From Chytriomyces cf. hyalinus JEL632 (lineage: Eukaryota; Chytridiomycota; Chytridiomycetes; Chytridiales; Chytriomycetaceae): DNA of 64,000 nt. The notes under the pieces were generated by a model. That model was not told the DNA's origin. It searched no databases and saw nothing but the letters and a program-made list of their open reading frames with translations. A program made the translations under genes and the position numbers. Location of the stretch: positions 310,001 to 374,000 of the forward strand of contig JAIWWG010000014.1 of NCBI GenBank assembly GCA_025435555.1, given 5' to 3'. Positions within the stretch are counted from its first letter, which is position 1. The number at the start of each line of letters is the position of its first letter. Of the stretch, positions 21,794 through 31,198 are shown one piece after another.

Positions 21794-22946
21794 GTCGTTG
21801 TTGTTGGAGTGTAATGTGAAATGCCCGGGAGCTGCTATCCCATCCCAAGCGCCTCCGTGCGGGGGTACTTTCAATGGTCAGATTTCATGGTCTGCGTATG
21901 GAAATCTGGCACCCGGTTTTGGGTTCATTGCTCCCGAATCTGGAAGCGACAGTGTTGTTGTTCCGTCAATTAGATCTGAAACCCCGTCTTCTGTTGCTGC
22001 AACGATTCAACCCACTGTTACTTTTACTTTGGTCGATGAGGAAGGGAGGCCGCAGCAATCTATAACTTCTTTCCCAGAGTCAAGTCCTTCAGTAAGCGCC
22101 ACCATCATCACAACTGCCATGGAACCCGGCGCGGGCTCATCAGAAGGAAGCAGTAGCGAGCAGCCGTCCGAACAATTACATCCATCATCTACTTCAAATT
22201 CATCAACCGCTCCGAAAGCAAACGGTGCGGCCATTGCGCCACCTCCCTCAAATCAAGACGACGGAGGAAACACTTCTGAAAAAACAAGTGGAGTAGTACC
22301 CTCGATCGGATTTATTGCGGGTGGTTTCATTGCTGCGATTGTGATATTGGCTGTTGGATTCACGGTCATGATTCAGCAACGTAAACCGCAGCTTTTACCG
22401 AAAGGTTTGGGAAGCCATCAATACGGCGATCAAACTGGCTTGATTCATGGACCTAGCAGCGAGGTGGATCTATTTGATGGGGACAGTGTATCGTCTGTTT
22501 GTGTTCCAGTGCAAGCTGTGCAGACGAATGTTTCTTTTTCAAAAAACGATTCACCTCCGGTTCTGTTGTACGGACTCGCAAGCAAATCTACCACCGTTGA
22601 TACACTTAATGCTCCTGAAATCTCGTTTGGATCTCCTTCGTGCACGGTTGCATTAGGTGCCATGCCGGATACTCTGAAAACTGCGTTAAACTCGAATGAA
22701 ACCGTTTCAATTGCCACTGTGCCACTCAATCATCATGCGGGTGCGGGTGGATCTATCCGGCCTTCGTACTATTCTGGAGTGTCGTTGTATTCGCAGTTGT
22801 CGAGGTTGTATCGGAGGTCGGTGGGTGGAAGCAGTGTGGCGGCGTCTTCGTTGTTTATGCGTGGGATGGCAAGGAATATGGCGGGTGAGGAAGAGGGGGT
22901 GCGAGGGGTGAGGCAGGATGTGTTTTACACGCAGCGAAGGAGCTGA
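21510..22946 (+). CDS. WSC-domain membrane protein with LGAMP and SSLFM boxes, member H
   Basis: A single exon of 478 residues; the ATG at 21510 begins a signal peptide (MRSITTPTNLCLILLLLLQQ). The WSC-like domain spans about 30-130: GCYLL, MCMQQCG, FYCSC, ECNVKC and PCGG, closing with QISWSAY. A run of about twelve Ala from a GCT repeat is inserted inside the domain, between the fourth and fifth conserved Cys positions. The stalk is Ser-rich. The helix is at about 264-287, then QQRKPQ. The tail has TVALGAMPDTLKTALNSN and, near the end, SSLFMRGMARNMAG, a variant of the shared C-terminal box that lost the Asp. About twenty-five further residues end in QRRS. Confidence 0.75.
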
Positions 22947-23181
22947 AAAGAGGAAACGCTCCCCACACTCACTCCCTTCCCCCTGCCCCCTTCTCCCCTC
23001 CACCGCACTCCCCCACCGCACTCCCCCACCTCACCCCACCTTCACCCCATCTTCTTGTACTGCAGAAGAAGAAAACGGAAAAGAAGCCAAGTTTGTAACA
23101 TCAAAAAATTGATTGGTCAAAATTGTTTTAATCACATTGTGTTTGCCGCATTTCAGCCACATTTGAGCCACATTTCAGCCA

Positions 23182-23214
<33 letters not shown>

Positions 23215-23425
23215 TCGACTTGACGCGTTTTTTTATTGGTCTATACTGTATAAATGGCATGTACAACTCCCCCGTTCGTCCTGTTTCCCGACGATGGCAC
23301 AAAAAAAAAAAGAAAGGGCATATAAAATAAAATAAAAAATAAAAACAAAAAATACAACTGTAAAAACTCATCCCATTCCCCCCCGTCTCATTTTCAAATG
23401 TCCCTCTGATTTTCTTTTCTCTTCT
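22947..23425. other. convergent intergenic between members H and I
   Basis: Pyrimidine-rich C/T tracts (22970-23050), (AC)n at about 23181-23214 and A-rich runs near 23299-23350. Both flanking genes end here. No gene is seen. Confidence 0.5.
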
Positions 23426-25547
23426 TTACAACCAACGCTGCTCCAGTTCATCATTCCCCGACAACACGTCCATATACACACTTGATTCGGATTTCTTCAA
23501 CTCCCCTTCACCCGCTCCTAGCTGCGTCGATGAATTCAACGAGGATACGAGCGATGTCTCGCTTTCTCGTGCCAGAATACCTGTGCGGTATGCTGCAATG
23601 ATATGGTCCGTTTGATCTGTTTGATAGACCCATTAACTTTGTTAAAAAATCCGAATTTTTTTTCGGATGGGGGAAAGAAAACTACTCACCCTTCTCTTCA
23701 CCCGCATCCAAGTCTACCGGTTCCTCCTCGTACATGGCTCCAAGCTGTGTGCTAGCACCAGTGCCAAACACGTGATACTTGGATCCCATGGACCTCCTGT
23801 CAATTTGTAAACTTTGTTTCCCTTTCCCAGGAACACTTCCATCCAGGTTCAGAGCCAATAGCCGCGGTAATGATGGAGTTGTAGCGTAATACTGTGAACT
23901 TAGACGGGGCATGCCGATAGGTCCACCATCCAGGAACGAGAGTGAAGTGTTGATGTTTGCAGCGGTGGTATTGGTGTTGGATAATTCGAGTGTTTGCGCC
24001 CTCACGCGGGGGCTTTCTGCGGTGATGGCTGTAGGTCTATGTGCCGAGTAGTACATGTCCGCGGGGGATTTAAATTCAGCGTCTTTAAATACGTCCATGG
24101 AATCGTGCAATTCATGCACAGTGACGGGTCCACTTTTTCGTCGCTCTCGCCGGACTTTGATTGCGGTAAAGTTTGCAACGAGGAGAAACGCAACGAGCAA
24201 GATTCCAACGGAACTAGCGATCGCGGCAGTTGTCATGGAGGATGCGCCGCCGCCGTTGCTGCCGGGACTCTTTTCTGAAGGGATTCCGCCGAGGGATGGA
24301 GAGACGAGGGCGATGGTGGGTTGTTGTGCGGCTGTTTTGGACATTTTGAATGTTAACACGGTTCCGCCCACGCGGGAGGTGACGATAACGTCAATGTCAT
24401 CAGGGGTATCATCGGTTATGATTGCATTGAGTTGGGGTTGTTTTGACGATGACGGGTTCGGTGCGGATGTTGAAGTTGATGTTTGAGGGATTTGCTGGCC
24501 GTTGGATAGAGTGGGGACCATTGAGGATCCGCCGCGGTTAGTTGTTGTTGGGATGATTGACGGTGCTGCTGTTTGAGAGAATATGGTTGATTTTTGGACG
24601 GCAGAACCAGAGGCTTTCTCTTGAGGAGGAAGAGATGATGTAACGTCAGTGGTAAAGAAGCGGTTTCTGTTTGATATCGTTGGAACGGGTGCGGCTGTTT
24701 CTGAAGGAATGTCTGTGGGACTTGGGTACGGAGGATTAAATATGAAGTTGCTTATCATCTTGTCTGGAGGCGGCAGAGAGTACAGCGAGTATGCCTCGGA
24801 CGACGGTGAGCCGCAAACGAGGCCCGATGACGCATCGCAAGGGCTGTCGCACTGGGACTGATCGATCGAGTACATTTGCAGCACCATCAGTTCCAGCTGA
24901 CTCAGCACCACGCACAGACAGTCGGTTGACGGTCTCGCTGGGTCGCTCAAGTTTGGAGCAATGAGAGCAAACATCTTTTGATTGATATCTGTGACGCTGA
25001 CGCAGACGGAGAGACACTCGCCGGGCCGAGACAGCACTGACGGCACGATAGACTTTTGCGGCAGACGAAAGCGGCTCATGTCCATATCCAGCGTAATGCT
25101 CCTTGGGAAGCAGCTGCCCTGCGTCGGTGCATAGTCGAGGAAGCGGGAGTAAACGGATGTTGGCACCAACGGCAGGTCCATTTGATCGACTGGGTTCACA
25201 TCCACGGCAGACCCGCACGACAACCGATTCGACGCTTGGCATCGTACATTGCACTCCCGGTCTTCCGTTTTGATGAGCCGGGAAACTCCGAAGCCGCATG
25301 AACAAACGAACCCACTTTGCGGCGCATCTTGCAACCCAAGTTCACTCTCTGACGCCACACGGACAAGCCCAACGACCAGTTCGACACTTTTGAGAGCGCA
25401 GTAGTCCAGACATGCGGAGGGGACACTCAGGCCCAGTTTGCTGTCGAGCACCAGGGTGTCAGGGCCTGATTTGTATCTGACGGTGTAGCAGCCCATAGAC
25501 ACCATGCCAGTCCAGGAGTCGACCAGACGTGGGTATAGAAGGTCCAT
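23426..25547 (-). CDS. membrane protein with two WSC-like domains and SSVYMD tail, member I
   Basis: Exons 23690-25547 and 23426-23592 join in phase 1 to give 674 residues. Two Cys domains are arranged in tandem: one at about 18-133 (GCYTV, ACLDYC, FVCSC, ECNVRC, SCGS, TSVYSRF) and one at about 146-257 (SCFPR, ECLSVCV, DCLCV, QCDSPC, VCGSP, AYSLY). A Ser/Thr stalk follows, then a helix at 439-463 and KVRRERRKSG. The tail contains SPADMYYSAHR, TQLGAMYEE and, in exon 2, a second QLGAGEGE plus ESSVYMDVLSGNDELEQRWL at the very end. No signal peptide is visible at this start, so a short 5' exon is probably missing. It is the largest and only two-domain member. Confidence 0.7.
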
Positions 25548-26313
25548 TGGGGGTAGTTGATGTAGTTTGTGTATGTTTCTTTTCGCTTTCGGACTTTCCG
25601 CGCCAACCCCCTCCCTTTCTTGTTATTCGTCCGATCTGTGCGTGTGTGTGTGTTTGGAGAGTGTGAACGAATGCGCAAGAGTGAGTGAGTGATTTCGGCT
25701 CTTTCCAATCAAAAAGAAAACGCTGAATGAGATTTTTCCAAGCCTGGCTGGCTGGCTGGCTGTGTGTGTGTGACTCGCGCGCGGACAATTTGCAATAAAA
25801 ATAAATATTAATAAAAAAGAATAAATAAAAAATTGATAAAAAATTGCGACAAAAGAGAAAAGCCCCTTCCCTTCCCAAAGCAGCAAGTGGCGGCAGAAAG
25901 GAAGTAACCCTTGTTTTTTATTTTTATTTTTATTTACTTTTTAAATATATTTATTGATCTTTGTTAGCGTGTCCAGACATTACGTAATACCAACACACAC
26001 ACACACACACACTATTTACAGCACACTTAATTCGGACATCCGTTACTGTTCGTGTTGAGAACAGAGCCGTGTCCGAGTCCACGCTGAACTGACAGCGTCA
26101 TATCCCCAGAGTTGCAAAGAGTTTACTGACGGCACTGCGAGAGTTGAAACGACCCAGCCGCAACCATCCTATGCTCCTTGCATGCATTGGATCCGCTTGT
26201 TTGAGATAGGGAGACACATCTGAACTCAACAAGTATCGATGCTCATCTGTCCCATTCAGTGTCGGACGAGTTGCAACAGTTGCTTGCACTGCATCTGTGT
26301 TGTGCACAAAACG
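25548..26313. other. divergent intergenic, member I to mannosidase
   Basis: Contains GGCT and GT repeats (about 25743-25772), an A/T-rich tract (25797-25850 and 25918-25965) and (AC)n near 25992-26012. It should hold both promoters and perhaps a signal-peptide exon of member I. No other gene is supported. Confidence 0.4.
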
Positions 26314-28236
26314 ATGAGGTCCAAAAATGCAACCATTTTGACACTGCTCCTGCTCAGCCTCCTCTATCTCTTTACACAACTGCCGCAATCCAGTGAACCC
26401 GCCCTCACATCAACCTCCATCACGAATTCGGATGTATTCAGGAAGCGCCAGTTCATCAAACAAATGACGAGGCATGCCTGGACTTCCTACATGAAGCACG
26501 CTGCCGGATTCGACGATCTGAAGCCTATCGCAAAGGAAGGACACAACTGGTACCCGCCAAGCACCATGCTAAATACGCCGGTGGATGCCCTGGACACGTT
26601 GTTTATTATGGGCCTGGACGCCGAGTTTCGACAGGCAAAGAAGCTTGTGCAGAGTTTGGACTTGAACTCAGTGACTGGCAGAGTTAGTGTGTTTGAAACA
26701 ACGATTCGTGTGTTGGGGGGTCTTTTGGCGGCGTTTGAGTTGGACGGGGATGACTGTTTTCTCAAGAAGGCCGTGGAACTGGGGGATAAACTGTTACCTG
26801 TCTTTGAACAGACTGAGAATGGGCTTCCCTTGAATTACCTCGATCTACGGTGAGCGTGTAAAAAGACACATTGGTGTTTTTTTTTCCTTTCCTGATGCGC
26901 ACATTGGCTCATGCTCACCCCTTGTTTCAAAGTTCTGGGATTGCTTATGACAAGCAAGGTCACTTTGAAACCGTGACTCTTGCTGCCGTTGGGACACTTC
27001 AACTGGAATTTCAGTATCTCAGCGATGTGACGGGGAATGCGACCTATGCAGAGAAGGCACTGTTTGTGTATGACCAACTTCAAGCGATGCACGCGCTCAT
27101 TCCTGGATTGTTTCCGGAATCTCTATCGACCAAAACTCTTGCTGCTCCAGGTTGCTTTTTTTGCATTTCTGTTTTTGGTTTTGCCGATGGCTGATGGATT
27201 TTTTTTTTTTTTTTTGAAGGAGCGACTTTTCATATCGGTGCTCGAGCAGACTCGTACTATGAATACTTGTTGAAGCTTTGGGTCAGCACAAACAGTCCGA
27301 AATATGAGTCCATGTATCAGACGGCGTCGCAATCGATACAAAGACACCTCATTAAAATGTCAGCGGACAAGTCGCACATCTATATTCCCGTAGTCAATAT
27401 CTCCAAAACCGCCAATGGAGAATACGCGAGTTCTTATGGCGATGATTTCGAGCATCTGGTGCAGGAAGCTCGTCATTCAGTTGAACATTGAACTTGTTGT
27501 CTGAGCAGCCTTTTTCTTTTTTCAAAATCAAGGCATGTTTTTCTGGCGGAATGTTTGCGCTTGGAGCAATGACTGCAAAATCCAACAACAAGCCGTGGAA
27601 GATTGACTTTGAAGTTGCAAAAAACCTGACTGAAACATGCTGGCAAATGTACGCGCATTCTCCAACTGGCATTGGGCCTGACGTTGTGTATGCGGAAACG
27701 TTTGTTCCCAAGCATTCAGTGTATAAGCTGCGACCTGAATTGATTGAGAGTTTGTTTTACATGTGGAGGTTTACGCACGACCAGAAATATAGGGATCGTG
27801 GGTGGGCGATTGCTCAGGTGCAGGAGGGGCTGCTGTGTTCTTTTACTTGAAAACCCAGTTCAAAAACTCTAATATGAAAAAACAGGCGCTTGAGCAACAC
27901 TGCAAATCCGATTCTGGATACCACGGCCTCTTGAACGCGTCCAATCCAACCAACCCTGGTACCTGGGATCACCAAGAATCATTTTTCCTCGCTGAAACAC
28001 TCAAATACCTGTTTTTGCTGTTTTCGGAGGATGATGTGATTCCGCTGACTCAGAACGTGTTCAACACGGAGGCGCATGCGTTGTCTATCCGTGGGTTTGG
28101 GAAGCGGAAAGATTCAAGTTTGTGGGTGGATTTACCGGATGTGTCAATGTATTCCAGGACTGTTGGGGGGTTGAAGGACATTTCGCAGGATTTGAAAGCG
28201 CTGAGGCATGGCGGGTTGGCAAACAAGGCGGATTGA
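26314..28236 (+). CDS. class I alpha-mannosidase (GH47)
   Basis: Exons 26314-26849, 26933-27150, 27220-27458, 27533-27817 and 27886-28236 code 542 residues. A short cytosolic end plus an N-terminal hydrophobic helix (ILTLLLLSLLYLFTQL) makes a type II membrane protein of ER or Golgi. The GH47 catalytic domain starts near residue 50 (AWTSYMKHA). Family blocks seen are TPVDALDTLFIMGL, FETTIRVLGGLL, FHIGARADSYYEYLLK, CFSGGMFALG, YKLRPELIESLFYMWR and the Ca2+-binding NTEAH. The acidic residues in FETTIR and RPELIES fit the expected catalytic set. It trims alpha-1,2-mannose from N-glycans. Which subtype (ER Mns1-like or Golgi IA-like) is not resolvable by eye. Confidence 0.9.
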
Positions 28237-28408
28237 ATTTGCAGCAAACACAAATAGACTTGGCATCGGGGGCTGTTCGGCATTAAAATTACAAACAAAA
28301 TGACGCGGAACGAGGCGCAAGGATCAGTCTCTTCATTGCGTGTCTTGTGTTTGCGGGCATATTTTGTTCCGAGCTTCCCCGAACAAAAAAAAAATTAACC
28401 GAATTCAA

Positions 28409-29714
28409 ATGAGCAACTCAATCGAGACAACAGTGACCACCTCCGTCACCCACGACGGCCAGACCATCACCACAACCACCACCAAAACAACAGTCAGGCC
28501 TGTGCTTGCAAAGCAGAGGACGCTTGCAGCAGCAGTAGCAGCAGCATCCACAGCTGCTCCACTCGTGGACAAGCGAGTTGGTGACCTGATCCAAGCTGGC
28601 GTCGGGAAACACGTGACTCTCATTGGGTTTCCGTATGACATTGGTGTTGCGAGAAATGGAGGAAGAGTTGGCGCGCGTGACGGCCCGGCTGCCTTTTTTA
28701 AGCTTGTGAGGGAGCGGCGCACGGGTACTGCTGTGAATCCGGAGCTGGGTGTTGATTTGACGTGAGTTTTTGTGTCTGCTTTTTTTGGATCCTTTTTGGG
28801 GGGGGATGAATGACGTTCTGACTGTGATTTTGGAGCAGAACTCTCGGTGTCGGGAGTTTGGGTCTGATTGAAGAGGGACTTTCGCTGGAGGATGCGCATG
28901 CCAAGCTGGCAGCTGCAGTCAAGCAAGTACTCGATGCAGGTGCGTTTGGATAAAAAAGATACGCTCTCTTTGATGAGTATTTCTAACTAGGGGAGGTTTC
29001 ATTTCTCAGGAAGTATTCCGTTTGTTGTTGGAGGCGGCAACGACCAATCGTACCCCAACGCATCAGCGCTCCTTTCCCACTTGGACGGAACCAACTCTTC
29101 AATCGGAGTCATCAACATTGACGCGCATCTGGATGTCCGCCCACGTGACGCTCAAAACCAAGTGCACTCTGGCACGCCCTTCCGCCAACTCCTTGAAGAC
29201 GAGCGCTTCATTCACGGACAATCGCAGTCTGCTGCTACAGCACCCAACTTTGTCGAGTTTGCAGCGCAAGGGTCGCAGTGTGCGCAATCTCATGCAGACT
29301 TTGTTACGGATAGTGGTGGTGCGATTGTGTGGCTTGACGCGGTTCAAGAGTCTGTTTCTGCCAAGGCGTGTTTTGTGGATACGTTGAATGGGATGGGTGG
29401 GGATCGGTTGTTTGTCTCGTTTGATTTGGATAGCGTTCATGGTGGTGATGCGCCTGGTGTGTCGTGTCCCTCGCCAATGGGTCTTTCAGCAAGAGATGCG
29501 CTCGAAATCTGTTTTGAGAGCGGCAAGAATCCCAGGGTATGTTTTCTTGTTTTTTGTTAAAGTGTGCAGTTGTTCTGATTTCTGTGTTTATTTTGTTCAG
29601 GTCGCGTTGTTTGACTTGTCGGAGTTGAACCCGCAAATCGAAGAGTACCGCACAGCGCGTCTGACTGCAATGATGTTCCACTACTTTCTGTGCGGCGTTG
29701 CATCCCGAGTTTAA
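28409..29714 (+). CDS. ureohydrolase, formiminoglutamase (HutG)-like
   Basis: Exons 28409-28761, 28839-28939, 29010-29536 and 29601-29714 code 364 residues. The binuclear-metal ureohydrolase motifs are present: GGGNDQSYPNA, INIDAHLDVRP and SFDLDSVHGGDAPG. GTPFRQLLEDE after the DAHLD motif is characteristic of formimidoylglutamases rather than arginases or agmatinases. The expected reaction is N-formimino-L-glutamate plus water to glutamate plus formamide, the last step of one histidine-degradation route. A Thr-rich N-terminal extension of about 60 residues precedes the domain; its role is unknown. The gene is convergent with SEN34, with about 90 bases between stop codons. An agmatinase or arginase function cannot be excluded. 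Confidence 0.8.
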
Positions 29715-29806
29715 AAATAAACAATGTGCGTTTTGCGGTCAGAATCATGTCATGTTTGGCGCCACATGGTTCCGTGTTTCCCCGAAGGCTTCAGACAATT
29801 GAAGCT

Positions 29807-31004
29807 TTATTTCCAGCCTGTCCAATTCAAATCCATCTCGGACACTGTCCGTGTCTCGGGTTGGTACTGCATAAGAAGGATCCTTTTCTTCGCGTTTCGA
29901 CCCATCCGCGCATACGAAATGATATCAAACGGCGTCAGCTTCGATTCCATCGGTACAACGACAACGACATGGCTGGCGTGATGAAGAAGCGGGTCGCCTT
30001 GGAAGAAAACATGTCAACAAACAACAACTCTTAAGAGTACAAATGACTACGAAACACACATGACCTAACCTGGATATAAAAGGAAATCTCCACCAAACTT
30101 GACGGCACTCGTCAGAAAGTATCCGCGTTCCCACAAATTCTCAAATACTTTAAACTTTTCGAATGCATGCTGTTCATGTGTCAGCGGTTCCCCCGCAAGA
30201 AACCTTGCAACCAAGGCTGCCCCTACGTCAAAATGGTTTCCTTCATTCGATGCAGAAGAAGAAGAAGGGTTGAACCATGCAAGCTCCGCGCTTTCAGTCA
30301 GCGTTGCAACAACAGGTTTCTGGTGGCTGAAAATATGCGCGGACGCGTCTTTGATTTGTTTCTTTTTCGAAAGCGGCATTTTTGAATGCACCGTTTCTTT
30401 GAGTTTCGGAGTGAGATTCTTGTTGCAGTTGATGTCGGTTTCATCGTCAAAATTGTTCGGTATGTCGGGCTTTATAGATTCTTTGTCAATGCTGCTGCCT
30501 TTTGTATGCCGCTCCTTCAGCATTGCTTTTGCTTCGATCCCTGCCAATCGTCTCTCTTCGAAAAATTGCACGCGCTCTTGTACATAAGTTTCAAGATCCT
30601 GCTCGGATTCGGAAAACTCTCGTGGCGCATGATGTTGCGAGTCGTTTGCCAGATATACGGCACCTGTTGTACGGGAACCATTTTGCGCGCTTGAGCTCTC
30701 TCTTTCGATTGAATTTTGAACTTCCAAAGAAACCTTTCAATGCTGCCACCAGCACTTGCTCAAGCGATAACACTAATGGCATTGTAAGGTGTCTGTTTTG
30801 TGTTGGATGTGAGGGAAGCGTGCCGCTGTATGTCCCGACGATTCGAACATTCGTGCGTAGAGTGATGGAATCTGATGATGAGTGGATAGGTTTCAGCTTT
30901 TTTGTTGACTCGTAAACGATGCATGCAGCAGCGGAACCTTCGGCGTTGAACACAAGGAAGATGGGGTTGTTGTTCCATGAGACTGAGACTCGGATTGGCG
31001 GCAT
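29807..31004 (-). CDS. SEN34: tRNA-splicing endonuclease subunit Sen34-like
   Basis: Three pieces are evident. The N-terminal part (31004 to about 30735) matches the Sen34 N-domain (RIVGTYSGTLPSHPTQN, MPLVLSLEQV). A central linker and the start of the catalytic domain run from about 30727 to 30070, and the last exon is 29807-29997. The catalytic domain has FENLWERGYFLTSAVKFGGD, then YPGDPLLHH split by the last intron; Tyr and His eight residues apart match the active-site pair, and the Lys in RNAKKRILL completes the triad. The C-terminus LNWTGWK is typical. Sen34 cuts the 3' splice site of pre-tRNA. The N-terminal and central frames do not join through a normal intron: the +1 frame change lies within 30724-30740. 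Confidence 0.8.
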
Positions 31005-31198
31005 TCGGATTTTAAAGTAAATATTATATTTTGTATTTAAATGAAAACGCAATCACAGACACAAACACACACAGCATTCCGACTGCGTTCAAAAGAAAAG
31101 AAATAGTGACACAAAGAGTCTTTCATATATTATTATGCGCAAAACAAAAAACAAAACCAAAGAATTATAAAACCATAAAAAAAAAAAAAAAAAAAAAA

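Larger units (their letters stand above)
8549..25547. other. tandem cluster of nine WSC-like single-pass membrane protein genes
   Basis: Nine consecutive genes occupy about 17 kb in the order -, -, -, -, -, +, +, +, - with no unrelated gene between them. Their shared plan is N-terminal WSC-like Cys domain (absent in two), low-complexity Ser/Thr/Pro stalk, one transmembrane helix, an Arg/Lys-rich junction and a Ser-rich cytoplasmic tail. Tail modules recur: a D-x-[VL]-x2-F-Y-[ST] box just after the membrane (first three genes), an LGAMP-like box, and a C-terminal SS[VL][FY]M box. The family resemblance argues for local duplication followed by strong divergence. The entries below are called members A to I. 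Confidence 0.75.

Noticed and set aside
25623-25886. Hydrophobic minus-strand frame upstream of member I
   Set aside because: Composition reflects an A/T-rich tract and no in-frame donor leads to the member I exon.
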